From Pseudomonadales bacterium (GTDB lineage Bacteria > Pseudomonadota > Gammaproteobacteria > Pseudomonadales > Azotimanducaceae), in assembly GCA_016779325.1 (NCBI GenBank), contig JADHNU010000027.1, positions 1 to 34,121 on the forward strand: a stretch of 34,121 nt of DNA. The letters run 5' to 3'. The stretch's first letter is position 1. Each line of letters begins with the position of its first letter. A program made the translations under genes and the position numbers. Positions 7,793 to 18,926 of the stretch are shown in pieces. Below the pieces are notes generated by a model. That model was not told the DNA's origin and ran no database searches. It worked only from the letters and a program-made list of their open reading frames with translations.

Positions 7793-10044
7793 GTCAGCTC
7801 AATGCGATCCACCCGCTGGAACCCACGAGGCAGGCGCTGCCCACGGCGAGCGCGCTCGCCGCGATAGGCTTCGAGATCGCTCACCTTCAAGTTGAGGTAG
7901 CGCCCCCCCGCATGGACCCGCAAGGATCCATCCCGCGGCAGGGCCAGCACCCCCCGAAGCACTTCCTCCCCACTGGTGATACTGGCCTTGGGAATGCTGA
8001 GAATTTTATTACCCTTGCCCCGGGCCAAGGCGGGCAATTCCGCGATGGGGAAGACCAACATGCGCCCAGCGCTCGAGACAGCGACGAGCCAATCTTCCTC
8101 AGGATTGGCCACCCGCTGCGGAGGAAGCACCGCGGCCCCGTCGGGCAAGGTCAGCACTGCCTTGCCCGCCTTCTGCTTGCCCATCAAATCCCCCAGGCGA
8201 CAGAGAAAGCCATAGCCTGCGCTGGACGCCAGCAGCACCGTGCTGTCTGCGGGCCCAAGCATTACGCCGGCAAAGGTGGCGCCGGAGGGCACGGTGAGCC
8301 GGCCCGTCAGCGGTTCCCCCTGGCTGCGCGCGCTGGGCAGGCCATGCGCAGGCAGGGTGTAGGCACGGCCCGTGGAGTCGAAGAAGACCAAGGCCTCATT
8401 GCTTTTGCCTCGCGCCATGTGCGCGAACTGATCACCGCTTCGATAGGTCAGCTCGCGGGGATCGAGCTCATGGCCCTTCGCCGCCCGCACCCAGCCCATT
8501 TCCGAAAGGATGACGGTGACGGGATCGGCGGTAAGGCGCTCTTCCTCCGTGAAAGCGCGAGCCTCTTCGACGCTAACGAGGGGCGAGCGGCGCGCATCCC
8601 CATGGCGCTCCGCCGCCTCGGCGATTTCCTTTCCGAGCAGGGTGCGCAAGCGCCGCGGCGATCCGAGCAGCTTGCCCAGTGCGTCCTGCTCCGCCAGCAA
8701 AGCCTTCTGCTCCCCTTCAATGCGAATTTGTTCAAGGCGCGCCAATTGACGCAGACGCAGCTCGAGGATGGCGTTGGCCTGCGCTTCCGTGATCGAGAAG
8801 CGCGCCATGAGGGCCGCCTTGGGGTGGTCGGCCTCGCGAACGATCTTGATGACCTCGTCGACGTTAAGGTAGGCCACCAAAAGCGCATCGAGCACGTGGA
8901 GGCGCTCGTGGATGCGGTCTAGGCGATGCTGGATCCGTCGCCGGACCGTGTCTTCTCGGAAGGTGAGCCACTCCTTTAGGAGGGCGACCAAACCGCGAAC
9001 GCCAGGCCGGCCATCCAGCCCCAGCACGTTCATGTTTACCCGATAGCTGCGCTCCAGATCCGTCGTCGCAAAGAGGTGACTCATGAGCCGGGCCATATCG
9101 ACCCGATTGCTACGGAGCACCAGCACCAGACGGATGGGGTTCTCGTGGTCCGATTCATCCCGAAGATCCACCAGCATGGGGAGTTTCTTCGCAGTCATTT
9201 GCTGGGCGATTTGCTCTAGCACCCGCGCTGGCGAGCTTTGCTGGGGCAGCGCCGTTATGACAATCTGGCCGTCCTCTTCGCTCCAGCAGGCGCGGGCGCG
9301 AACGCTACCCCGGCCCGTCTCGTAGATCGCCCGAAGCTCCTCCCGGGGCGTAATGATCTCCGCAGCCGTAGGGAAATCCGGGCCCTGTACGAAGGCCAGA
9401 AGGTCGTCCGTGGTGGCACGAGGATTCTCAAGGAGATGGCACGCCGCCGCCGCCACTTCGCGTGCGTTGTGGGGCAGGATATCCGTGGCCATCCCCACAG
9501 CGATGCCCGTGGCGCCGTTGAGCAGCACCACGGGCAAGCGCGCGGGGAGGATTTTCGGCTCATCGAGCGTGCCATCGAAATTCGGCACCCAGTCCACCGT
9601 GCCCTGGCCGAGCTCCTCCAGGAGGAGTTCGGCAAAGCGCGTTAGCCGGGCTTCCGTATAGCGCATCGCCGCAAAGGACTTCGGGTCATCAGGCGCACCC
9701 CAGTTACCCTGCCCGTCTACTAGGGGGTAGCGGTAGGAGAAGGGCTGAGCCATGAGCACCATCGCTTCATAGCAGGCGCTATCCCCATGGGGATGGAACT
9801 TACCGAGCACGTCGCCGATGGTCCGGGCAGACTTCGCATACTTCGCCGTGGCGCTGAGTCCCAGCTCGCTCATGGCGTACACAATGCGGCGCTGCACGGG
9901 CTTTAAGCCGTCGCCGATATGAGGCAAGGCTCGATCGTTGATGACGTACATCGAATAGTCGAGATAGGCCCGTTCCGTATAGCTTCGGAGCGGCACCCGT
10001 TCAAAGCCGCTATCGGAAGCGGGCCTCATCGTTTCGTCGGTCAT
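7789..10044 (-). CDS. parC: DNA topoisomerase IV subunit A
   Basis: DNA-cleaving subunit of topoisomerase IV, which decatenates sister chromosomes; 751 aa. The catalytic tyrosine is Tyr129 in [10 protein letters not shown]. The quinolone-determining region reads [12 protein letters not shown], with Ser89 and Glu93 (equivalent to E. coli Ser80 and Glu84), the drug-sensitive state at both positions. Residues 20-60 show the winged-helix region ([23 protein letters not shown]). The C-terminal part (about 490-751) is a reduced beta-pinwheel without the GyrA box, which supports ParC over GyrA. It starts 11 bases after parE, and its TAGGA ribosome site includes the parE stop codon, so the two are coupled. 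Confidence 0.96.
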   Translation of the reverse strand: MTDETMRPASDSGFERVPLRSYTERAYLDYSMYVINDRALPHIGDGLKPVQRRIVYAMSELGLSATAKYAKSARTIGDVLGKFHPHGDSACYEAMVLMAQPFSYRYPLVDGQGNWGAPDDPKSFAAMRYTEARLTRFAELLLEELGQGTVDWVPNFDGTLDEPKILPARLPVVLLNGATGIAVGMATDILPHNAREVAAAACHLLENPRATTDDLLAFVQGPDFPTAAEIITPREELRAIYETGRGSVRARACWSEEDGQIVITALPQQSSPARVLEQIAQQMTAKKLPMLVDLRDESDHENPIRLVLVLRSNRVDMARLMSHLFATTDLERSYRVNMNVLGLDGRPGVRGLVALLKEWLTFREDTVRRRIQHRLDRIHERLHVLDALLVAYLNVDEVIKIVREADHPKAALMARFSITEAQANAILELRLRQLARLEQIRIEGEQKALLAEQDALGKLLGSPRRLRTLLGKEIAEAAERHGDARRSPLVSVEEARAFTEEERLTADPVTVILSEMGWVRAAKGHELDPRELTYRSGDQFAHMARGKSNEALVFFDSTGRAYTLPAHGLPSARSQGEPLTGRLTVPSGATFAGVMLGPADSTVLLASSAGYGFLCRLGDLMGKQKAGKAVLTLPDGAAVLPPQRVANPEEDWLVAVSSAGRMLVFPIAELPALARGKGNKILSIPKASITSGEEVLRGVLALPRDGSLRVHAGGRYLNLKVSDLEAYRGERARRGQRLPRGFQRVDRIELT

Positions 10045-10055
10045 GCGCGAGATTC

Positions 10056-11969
<1,914 letters not shown>

Positions 11970-12007
11970 CTAACGGTTAGTCGAAGACGATGGTGGGGCC
12001 TAGGGCC

Positions 12008-12466
12008 TTAAACGCCAAGGGGCAGGGGTTCGGCGTCGATGCCCTGCGCCAAGCAGAGGGAAAGATACTCGCCGAGGAAGACATTGAGCTGGGCTTTCTC
12101 GTCGGGCAAGCGCATTTGCCGATTGGGGTAGGCGTAGCGCGCCTCGAAGCGATCCTGGCCTTGATAGGCCAGGACCTCGGCCGTTTGGCAATCGTGATAG
12201 AGGCGCAGGCGGAGGGAAGGGGGCCGCACGAGCGGATGCCACGCGCTCACGCCGCCCTTGAATTGCACCGTGAGGGTCGTCGTGTAGGGCGCCCGCTCTT
12301 CCACCACAAAGCGCAGCTCCGGCGCCTGGGCCCCCGGAAGCCGTAAGCGCAGGCGGCGACCGTCTTCATCGAAAAGGCTGGGCAGCAGAATCAATAGGCG
12401 CTGATAGTTCGCATCGCACTCTGCCATGTGGCGGGAAAGATCAACGCGATAGGCGGAAAGGGGCAT
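12008..12466 (-). CDS. yqiB: DUF1249 family protein, YqiB-like
   Basis: A 152-aa soluble protein of unknown function. It begins MPLSAYRVDLSRHMAECDANY and contains the family-like segments LRLYHDCQTAEVLAYQ, RYAYPNRQMRLPDEKAQ and NVFLGEYLSLCL. The start at 12466 gives the usual YqiB length; the frame stays open to 12613 into the neighbouring carboxypeptidase gene, which is rejected. In E. coli and Pseudomonas yqiB lies close to parE and cpdA. Here it still precedes parE, but cpdA is absent. It begins eight bases after the stop of the upstream carboxypeptidase gene. No catalytic motif is recognisable. Confidence 0.85.
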   Translation of the reverse strand: MPLSAYRVDLSRHMAECDANYQRLLILLPSLFDEDGRRLRLRLPGAQAPELRFVVEERAPYTTTLTVQFKGGVSAWHPLVRPPSLRLRLYHDCQTAEVLAYQGQDRFEARYAYPNRQMRLPDEKAQLNVFLGEYLSLCLAQGIDAEPLPLGV

Positions 12467-12474
12467 GATCGGGG

Positions 12475-13518
12475 CTACCGCACTGCCGTTTCGAGCAGGG
12501 TGAGGCGTTGCGCGTCCGCATCGAGGCGCACGCGCGCGCCCACGGGCACCACGGCTTGATCGTCGATGTGCCCAATCATGACGCCACGGAGGCAGGGCTT
12601 CCCCGGAGGGCAACGCTCCCGGAGTACGGTCTCGACGCTGAAGGTATTGTTGCTGTCTTCCGCATCGGTGAACTTGCCAAACACCAACCCCGCCACTTGC
12701 TCAAGCACCCCCCCAAGCCAGAGCTGAGTCAGCATGCGATCGATGCTGTAGGGCGCCTCATAGACGTCTTCAAGAAAGAGAATCTTGCCCTGGAAATCGG
12801 GCAAGTAGGGGCTCCCCAGAAGGCTGGCCACGAGGGACAGATTTCCCCCCACCAGGACCCCTTCGGCGACCCCGGGCTGAAAGGTTTGCAGACGATCCTC
12901 CCGGCGTACCTGGCCCCGAACCGCCTCAAAGGCCGGCGGCGCCGCCAGCGCCACGGGCGCCTCGGGCTTCGTCAACACGGCGTCGAAGGCCGCAAGGGCA
13001 TAGGGCGTTAAATTGGTGGCGGCAATGGGGCCGTGGAAAGTAATCAGGCCTGTCTTGGCGTAAACCGCATTCAAAATCGCCGTGATATCACTGTAGCCCA
13101 GGATCACCTTGGGATGACGGCGCAGGGCGTCATAGTCGAGGAGGGGCAGGATCCGGGCAGAGCCGTAGCCCCCGCGAAGGCAGACAATGCCCTCAACCTC
13201 CGGGTCGCGAAAGGCGCCGTTTAAATCCGCGGCGCGCTCCGCATCCGTACCTGCCAGGTACTGATTCCGGCGAAATAGGTTGGGGCCGAGCTTGACGCGG
13301 AAACCCAGGGACTCAAGTAGTTCAGCGCTGGCCTCAATGGCGACGTCTTCCTCGACGTTGCTCGCCGGCGCCACCAACATCACCGTGGAACCGGGCCCGA
13401 GGCGCTTTGCCCGCAGGGGCGCCCCGGCGCCCGCCGTAACGCCCGCTCCGAGCGCTCGATTCGCGAGCAGCGCCAGGGGAAGCTGGGCCGCGGTGCGCAG
13501 GAGCGCGCGACGATCCAC
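12475..13518 (-). CDS. Muramoyltetrapeptide LD-carboxypeptidase (peptidase S66) with Tat-like leader
   Basis: S66 serine peptidase, expected to remove the terminal D-alanine from murein tetrapeptides (L,D-carboxypeptidase); 347 aa. The catalytic triad is visible: Ser143 in GYSDITA, Glu250 in LFLEDVYE and His317 in GHIDDQ. Residues 1-26 (MDRRALLRTA, then a hydrophobic stretch ending ALGAG) look like an export signal with a twin-arginine core, so a periplasmic site is predicted, unlike cytoplasmic E. coli LdcA. The mature domain begins near residue 36. The gene starts four bases after the ilvE stop, inside the - strand run. A related S66 activity such as microcin immunity (MccF) is possible but less likely in this housekeeping context. 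Confidence 0.88.
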   Translation of the reverse strand: MDRRALLRTAAQLPLALLANRALGAGVTAGAGAPLRAKRLGPGSTVMLVAPASNVEEDVAIEASAELLESLGFRVKLGPNLFRRNQYLAGTDAERAADLNGAFRDPEVEGIVCLRGGYGSARILPLLDYDALRRHPKVILGYSDITAILNAVYAKTGLITFHGPIAATNLTPYALAAFDAVLTKPEAPVALAAPPAFEAVRGQVRREDRLQTFQPGVAEGVLVGGNLSLVASLLGSPYLPDFQGKILFLEDVYEAPYSIDRMLTQLWLGGVLEQVAGLVFGKFTDAEDSNNTFSVETVLRERCPPGKPCLRGVMIGHIDDQAVVPVGARVRLDADAQRLTLLETAVR

Positions 13519-13522
13519 AGGC

Positions 13523-14458
13523 TTAATCCTTCACCTGCGTCAGCCAATCCTCATGGCCCGCTCGCTGACCCCGGACCTGCTCGAAGTAAGCCGTTTGTAG
13601 GGCCGTGGTAATGGGCCCCCGGGCCCCGGTGCCGATCTGCCGGCCGTCGAGCTCACGAATGGGCAGCACTTCGGCCGCCGTCCCCGTGAAGAACGCCTCA
13701 TCGGAAATGTAGACCTCATCGCGCGTGATCCGGCGCTCCACAATCTTCAAACCCTGATCCTCTGCCAGGGCAAAGATCGTGTTTCGAGTGATGCCATCGA
13801 GGCAAGAGGTCAATTCTGGCGTGTGCAGTACGCCATCGCGCACGAGGAAGATATTCTCCCCCGAACCTTCGGCCACGTAGCCTTCATTATCCAGCAGCAA
13901 CGCTTCCTCGGCGCCCGCATCCAGGGCCTCTCGCAACGCCAGCATGGAATTCATGTAGTTGCCGTTCGCCTTGGCCTTACACATGGTGATGTTCACGTGA
14001 TGCCGGGTGTAGGACGCCGTTTTGACGCGAATGCCTTGCTCCTTCGCCTCTGGAGCCATGTAGGAGGGCCAGGACCAAGCCGCGATGATGCAGTGGGTGG
14101 TAAGCCCTTCGGCGCGCAGGCCCATGCCCTCGGACCCGAGGAAACACATGGGGCGTAGGTAGGCTTCCTCGAGGCCGTTCTCCCGCACCACCAGGCGCTG
14201 AGCTTCGTTGAGCTCCGCCTGGGTCCAGGGCATCTCCATTTGCAGGATATGCGCGCTGTTAAACAGACGTTTGGTGTGCGCCTTCAAGCGAAAGATCGCC
14301 GTACCCTCAGGGGTGGCGTAGGCCCGAACCCCTTCGAAGCACCCTAGGCCGTAATGGAGGGTATGCGTGAGCACGTGTACGCGGGCATCGCGCCAGGGAA
14401 CCAGTTCCCCGTCGAACCAGATCAAACCGTCGCGATCCGCAAAGTTGGGCGCCGCCAT
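13523..14458 (-). CDS. ilvE: Branched-chain amino acid aminotransferase
   Basis: PLP fold-type IV transaminase that makes valine, leucine and isoleucine from their keto acids; 311 aa, cytoplasmic. The PLP lysine is Lys163 in KAKANGNYMNSM. Glu197 lies in VAEGSGENIF, and the substrate-loop region LHYGLGCFEGVRAY is at about 35-47. C-terminal FFTGTAAEVLPIRELDG is the typical BCAT ending. The chosen start, MAAPNFADRDG at 14458, gives a normal N-terminus and sits four bases after the glnE stop. I recall the same glnE-ilvE order in Pseudomonas. It is functionally related to ilvD at 18.9 kb, but the two are separate units. Confidence 0.95.
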   Translation of the reverse strand: MAAPNFADRDGLIWFDGELVPWRDARVHVLTHTLHYGLGCFEGVRAYATPEGTAIFRLKAHTKRLFNSAHILQMEMPWTQAELNEAQRLVVRENGLEEAYLRPMCFLGSEGMGLRAEGLTTHCIIAAWSWPSYMAPEAKEQGIRVKTASYTRHHVNITMCKAKANGNYMNSMLALREALDAGAEEALLLDNEGYVAEGSGENIFLVRDGVLHTPELTSCLDGITRNTIFALAEDQGLKIVERRITRDEVYISDEAFFTGTAAEVLPIRELDGRQIGTGARGPITTALQTAYFEQVRGQRAGHEDWLTQVKD

Positions 14459-14462
14459 TCTC

Positions 14463-17400
14463 TTACTCCCTCCAGGGCCCCTTAGGCCCAAAAAACTCGC
14501 CGCCAAAGGCGGCAAAACCCTGCCAAAGGGACGCGATGATCTTCGCTTGAGCTATCAGTTCGGGGTCCTGAGTCCGGGCGGGCTGCCCTTGGAGCGCGCA
14601 GCGGTGCCCTTCGGCCCGAAAGGCCAGATAACTGTCCCGAAGCCGGGTAGCCGATTCGGCCGCAAGACGCCCGGAGGCCTCGGCCGCCGCGAGGGTGCGA
14701 AGGACATCGGTCCAAACGAGGAGCGCCGGCTGCGCCGTGCCCCACGCCAACACAAAATATTGAACCATGAATTCAATATCCACGATACCGCCCCGATCTT
14801 GCTTTAGCGCAAAGCCCGCAGGCGACGGGCTTAGGGCACCGCCCTTGGCCTCCCGCATGCGCTCGCGCATGGTCAGCACGTCCTGGCGCAGGGCCTGTTC
14901 GTCCCGCTTGCGCCCGAGGATCTCTTCCCGAAGGGCAGCAAAGCGCCGGCGCCAGGGATCAAGGCCCAGCACGGGGCGAGCTCGGACCAGAGCCTGATGC
15001 TCAAAGGTCCAAGCGCTTTCCCGCTGGTAGCGGGCATAGGCTTCAAAGGTGGTCAGGAGCAGCCCCGAGGCGCCTTCCGGGCGCAGCCGCAGATCAATCT
15101 CGTACAGCACGCCACTGTGGGACCGATGGGACAGGAAGTGCATGAAGCGCTGCACCACGCGGTTCAAAAACTGGACGTTGCTCACCACCTTCGGGCCCAG
15201 GGTTTCCGCCGTGGGGGGCAGCTCGTGGAGAAACACGAGGTCTAGATCGCTGCCCCAGCCCAACTCGAAGCCCCCAAGCTTGCCGTAGGCGAGAACGCCT
15301 AAGCACTGCGTCACGGGCGCCCCCTGCCCATCCCGGGGAGCGCCGTAGCGGGCGACGGTCTCGTCCCAGGCGAGCTGCAGGGTCCGCTCGCAGATCAACT
15401 CCGCCAGCGCGGTTAAGGCATCGCTCACCCGCTCCGTGGGCAATACGCCGGCAAGCTCGCTGGCCCCGATGCGCAGCAAGGTCGCCTCCTTGAAATAACG
15501 CAGCTCGTCCAGGGCGCGCTCGAGGTCTCCGGGGGGCAGGCTCTGGGTGTGGTCGTCAAGGGCTCGCCGAAGCCGCACAGCCGTCGGCGCCTCAAAGAGC
15601 GTGCGCCCATCGAGCAGCTCATCGAGAAGAATAGGATGGCGCGCCAACGTATCGGCTAGGCTCTTGGACCCTTCCGCCAGCCGTAAAAGGTGGCTCAGCG
15701 CCGAGGGGTTTTCCCGCAGGAGCACCAGATAGGTGCTGCGCCGCAACACGCTCATCAACAAAGGCAAGGTGCGCTCGAGCGCGCGCAGGGGATCGGGTCG
15801 CTTTAGCCCCGCCGCGAGCCAACGGGGCACAAGCGCGTCCAGCCGCTCAAAGCCCACGGGCTGGCCAATTTCCTGCTCTGCGCGCCGCTTCAACGCCATG
15901 AGCCAGGGTGGCAGACGCGCCGCCAGAGCTTGGGCCAGGTCGTCGGCTGCTGCCGGTGCCGCGCCCAGGGTGACCAGCTCCGCCGCGCTCGGACATGGCC
16001 CCTCGGGGTTCGCCCAGAGCGCCTGCCACCCACTGAGGGGGGTCGCCTCCGCGGGGGCCGGATCGGCAATCAGGGCATCAAAGATCTGAGCGACCCGACG
16101 CCGCGGCTCATTTAGGGTGCCGCGGAGGCCCTCGGCCGTCTCGAAACCCAGGAGCCAGGCCAAGGTATCGAGCTGGGGTCCGGGCTCGGGAAGGCGCTGC
16201 GTTTGCTCATCGCGCCAGCCCTGAACCCGATGCTCAAGGGCCCGGAGCAAGGCATAGGCCTCCTTAAGGGTCTGGACATCTTCCAGCGCCAGGAGACCGC
16301 TGGATTCAAGCTGGGCAAGCACCGCAGGAAGGGAGGGGGTGCGAAGGCGCCGATCTCGGCCCCCGTGAATGAGCTGAAACACCTGAGCGATGAACTCGAT
16401 CTCCCGGATGCCGCCGACCCCCAGCTTGAGGTCCGCCTCCAAGCCCCGGCGCCGCATGTCCTGGCGTAGCAGGCGCTTCATGCCGCGAAGGGCCTCAATG
16501 GCGCTGAAATCGAGGTAGCGGCGGAAGACGAAGGGGCCCAGGGCTTCGCAAAGCCGCGCGCCCAGCACCCTGTCGCCGGCCGCGGGCCGCGCCTTCAGTA
16601 AGGCGTAGCGCTCCCACTCCCGACCCTGACTTTCGTAATAGGCGAGGGTGGCCTGCTCATGCTGAACCAGGGGCCCGCTTTCTCCAAAGGGCCGAAGACG
16701 GAAATCCACGCGAAAAACAAAACCCTCTGCGGTCCGCGTATCGAGCAGGGCCACCAGGTCCTGCACGAGGCGCACAAAGAAGGCCTGATAGGTCCGCCCC
16801 CCCGGAAGCGTGCCGGGGGCTTCAAAAACGGCCATGAGATCGATGTCACTGGACAGATTCAGGGCCCGTTCCCCGAGCTTGCCTAGGGCCAAAAGCGCCA
16901 GGCGCTGCGGGCCGCCATCAGGGGCCTGGGGCATGCCCCAGAGCCCTTGCAGCCGCGCCTCAGCCGCCTCGAGGGCGCGCTCCAAGCAAAAGTCTGCGAG
17001 CGCGCTTAGGGCCTCCGTGGTTTCCCGAAGGCGCCGCTGCCCCGCGAGGTCCTGGGCCAAAATGCAGAGCATGCACGCTTGGCGAAAGCGCCGGAGGGCA
17101 ACCCCCAAAGGACTGTCCGCCAGCCCCAGAGCGCTCTCCAAACGCGCCGCCGGGGCGTCCGGCAAAGCGGCCTCAAAGGGCTGCCAAGCCGCCCCCAGGG
17201 TGCTGGCTTGCACCGGGGCCCCAAGGACACCGGGCGCCGTGAGGGCAGCGAAGAGCCGGGCATCGGCGCAGAGGCGATCAAGGGCCCAGCTCGACCCCAG
17301 CAGCAATGCCGTCCAAAGGGGCGCCTCGGGGCCGGTCAGCTGCGCATCCAGGGGGTGACCCGCTTCCCGAAGGCGCTCCAACGCGCGCTCAAGGGCCCGC

Positions 17401-17465
17401 TGCTGCGGCGCTAAAAGGGCGGCGCAGGGGGCGGGGGGATCGAAGGGGGTCATGGGGGCGGCCAT
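14463..17465 (-). CDS. glnE: Bifunctional glutamine synthetase adenylyltransferase / adenylyl-removing enzyme
   Basis: Adds AMP to, and removes it from, glutamine synthetase in response to PII state; 1000 aa. Two nucleotidyltransferase domains are visible. The N-terminal adenylyl-removing domain has GKLGERALNLSSDIDLM (about 197-213). The C-terminal adenylyltransferase domain has YGKLGGFELGWGSDLDLVF (about 725-745). A helical linker with FNEPRRRVAQIFDALI-like GlnE features joins them. Starts at 17465 (ATG) or at the in-frame ATG at 17453 are both possible. First gene of the - strand run and divergent from argA. No PII or glnA gene is in the window. Confidence 0.96.
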   Translation of the reverse strand: MAAPMTPFDPPAPCAALLAPQQRALERALERLREAGHPLDAQLTGPEAPLWTALLLGSSWALDRLCADARLFAALTAPGVLGAPVQASTLGAAWQPFEAALPDAPAARLESALGLADSPLGVALRRFRQACMLCILAQDLAGQRRLRETTEALSALADFCLERALEAAEARLQGLWGMPQAPDGGPQRLALLALGKLGERALNLSSDIDLMAVFEAPGTLPGGRTYQAFFVRLVQDLVALLDTRTAEGFVFRVDFRLRPFGESGPLVQHEQATLAYYESQGREWERYALLKARPAAGDRVLGARLCEALGPFVFRRYLDFSAIEALRGMKRLLRQDMRRRGLEADLKLGVGGIREIEFIAQVFQLIHGGRDRRLRTPSLPAVLAQLESSGLLALEDVQTLKEAYALLRALEHRVQGWRDEQTQRLPEPGPQLDTLAWLLGFETAEGLRGTLNEPRRRVAQIFDALIADPAPAEATPLSGWQALWANPEGPCPSAAELVTLGAAPAAADDLAQALAARLPPWLMALKRRAEQEIGQPVGFERLDALVPRWLAAGLKRPDPLRALERTLPLLMSVLRRSTYLVLLRENPSALSHLLRLAEGSKSLADTLARHPILLDELLDGRTLFEAPTAVRLRRALDDHTQSLPPGDLERALDELRYFKEATLLRIGASELAGVLPTERVSDALTALAELICERTLQLAWDETVARYGAPRDGQGAPVTQCLGVLAYGKLGGFELGWGSDLDLVFLHELPPTAETLGPKVVSNVQFLNRVVQRFMHFLSHRSHSGVLYEIDLRLRPEGASGLLLTTFEAYARYQRESAWTFEHQALVRARPVLGLDPWRRRFAALREEILGRKRDEQALRQDVLTMRERMREAKGGALSPSPAGFALKQDRGGIVDIEFMVQYFVLAWGTAQPALLVWTDVLRTLAAAEASGRLAAESATRLRDSYLAFRAEGHRCALQGQPARTQDPELIAQAKIIASLWQGFAAFGGEFFGPKGPWRE

Positions 17466-17566
17466 GGGCTTAGGGGCGCCGACGTGGCATTATTTCGCCC
17501 GCTTTCCGAGGCGATGCCCGCGCATCGCCCCGGGCCCCAGCTTCGGACCCCGCGGGGTGCTTTTGC
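17466..17566. promoter_or_regulatory. Divergent glnE/argA intergenic region with two dyads
   Basis: 101 bases between the glnE and argA starts. It contains an eight-base-pair stem with a four-base loop at 17510-17529 (GGCGATGC, CCGC, GCATCGCC) and a perfect 12-base palindrome at 17547-17558 (ACCCCGCGGGGT). The second includes the GCGGGGT that serves as the argA ribosome site. AATAAT on the leftward strand near 17489-17494 could be a glnE -10. No ArgR-box-like AT-rich palindrome was seen. Confidence 0.5.
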
Positions 17567-18886
17567 GTGACTGACAATCCATTGCCCTACGTCCAGTGGT
17601 TTCGCGGCGCTTCACCCTACATTAACGCGCACCGGGACCGCACCATGGTCCTCATGCTGGGGGGAGATGCGCTCGCCCACGAAAACTTTGACAACGTCAT
17701 TCACGACGTTGCCCTCCTCGCGTCCCTCGATGTTCGCCTGGTGTTGGTTTTCGGGGCTCGGCCGCAGATTGATGCGGCCCTAAGCCAAGCCGGCATTGAG
17801 GCCCGCTACCACCACAACCTACGCATCACGGACCGGGAAACCCTAGCCCTCGTGCGTCGCGTGGTGGGGGATTTGCGCATGCAAATCGAAGCCAAGCTCT
17901 CCATGGGCTTGCCCGGCACGCCCATGGCGCAGTCGCGCATCACCGCGACCGGCGGCAACTGGGTGACGGCAAAGCCCCTGGGGGTCATCGACGGCATTGA
18001 TCACGAACTCACCGGCGAGGTGCGCCGGGTGGATGCCGCGGGCCTCCGCGCCCAGCTTGATGCGCGCTGCATCCCCTTGCTCGGCCCCTTCGGCTATGCC
18101 CCCTCCGGCGACGTGTACAACGTCGCCTACGAGGAAGTCGCCGCCTCCGTCGCCGCGGCCTTGAAAGCGGACAAGCTGATCGCCCTAGACGATGCTCGGG
18201 GCCTGCTCGACGAAGACGGCGAACTGTTATCGGAAATGAGCCCTGGAGAGCTCGAGACCTGGCTCGAGACGGCGGACGACGGCTCCGACGCTGCCAGCGA
18301 GCGCATTCGCCAGGCGAACGCCCTGCTTTGGGCCGTGCGCTCCGGCGTGCGCCGCTGCCACGTGGTCAGCCACTGCGATGACGGCGCCCTCATTGAAGAG
18401 CTCTTCACGCACCAAGGCTCGGGAACGCAAATCACGGAACACAGCGCCGAGCGACTGCGCCCCGCCCAGCTGGACGACGTGGGCCGTTTGATGGAACTCA
18501 CGGCCCCTCTAGAGCGGGCAGGCATCCTGCTGCCGCGGACCCGGGAGCGCATCGAACGGGAAATCGCCCATTTTTGGGTTCTCGAGCTCGATGGCTTACT
18601 TACGGCCTGCGCCGCGCTTATTCCCTACGCCGAAGCGGGGGAGGTCGCCTGCCTGGTTACGCACCGGGATTACCAAGGCCAGGACCGGGCCGAACGGCTG
18701 CTACGCCATCTGGAGCGCTTGGCCAGCCGGCAGGGGCTGGCTCAGATTTTTGCCCTGAGCACGCGGACCGCCGCGTGGTTCCAGGAACAAGGCTATCGCC
18801 CGGGAAGTCTAGAGGACCTCCCGGAGGCGCGGCGGGTGCAATGGACCTCCGAGCGTGCTTCGAAAGTGCTAATCAAATCCCTCTGA
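17567..18886 (+). CDS. argA: N-acetylglutamate synthase (ArgA, kinase-fold plus GNAT)
   Basis: First step of arginine synthesis, acetyl-CoA plus glutamate to N-acetylglutamate; 439 aa. The N-terminal amino-acid-kinase fold (about 25-280; VLMLGGDAL, VLVFGARPQID, GPFGYAPSGDVYNV) is non-catalytic and normally binds arginine for feedback inhibition. The C-terminal GNAT domain (about 295-430) has VACLVTHRDYQGQDRAERLL for acetyl-CoA binding. The start is GTG at 17567 with GGGGT eight to nine bases upstream, inside a perfect palindrome. The full domain pair and normal length distinguish it from NAGK (ArgB). ilvD follows after 40 bases, possibly co-transcribed. Confidence 0.95.
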   Translation: MTDNPLPYVQWFRGASPYINAHRDRTMVLMLGGDALAHENFDNVIHDVALLASLDVRLVLVFGARPQIDAALSQAGIEARYHHNLRITDRETLALVRRVVGDLRMQIEAKLSMGLPGTPMAQSRITATGGNWVTAKPLGVIDGIDHELTGEVRRVDAAGLRAQLDARCIPLLGPFGYAPSGDVYNVAYEEVAASVAAALKADKLIALDDARGLLDEDGELLSEMSPGELETWLETADDGSDAASERIRQANALLWAVRSGVRRCHVVSHCDDGALIEELFTHQGSGTQITEHSAERLRPAQLDDVGRLMELTAPLERAGILLPRTRERIEREIAHFWVLELDGLLTACAALIPYAEAGEVACLVTHRDYQGQDRAERLLRHLERLASRQGLAQIFALSTRTAAWFQEQGYRPGSLEDLPEARRVQWTSERASKVLIKSL

Positions 18887-18888
18887 CC

Positions 18889-18906
18889 GCTTGGCCGATG
18901 CCAAGC
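18889..18906 (+). other. Short perfect hairpin between argA and ilvD
   Basis: A seven-base-pair stem (GCTTGGC/GCCAAGC) with a CGAT loop, three bases after the argA stop. No T-run follows, so it is not a standard intrinsic terminator. It might attenuate or stabilise an argA-ilvD transcript. Confidence 0.45.
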
Positions 18907-18926
18907 CGCTGTAGAAGAGAAGCCCC

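Noticed and set aside
7693-8922. A 409-codon + strand frame opposite parC
   Set aside because: It is antisense to clearly coding parC, with no motifs and shadow-like composition.
13523-14515. The longer ilvE start at 14515
   Set aside because: The additional 19 residues overlap glnE and do not fit the BCAT N-terminus. The ATG at 14458 fits.
18889-18906. The argA-ilvD hairpin as an intrinsic terminator
   Set aside because: The stem is perfect but no run of T follows on either strand.
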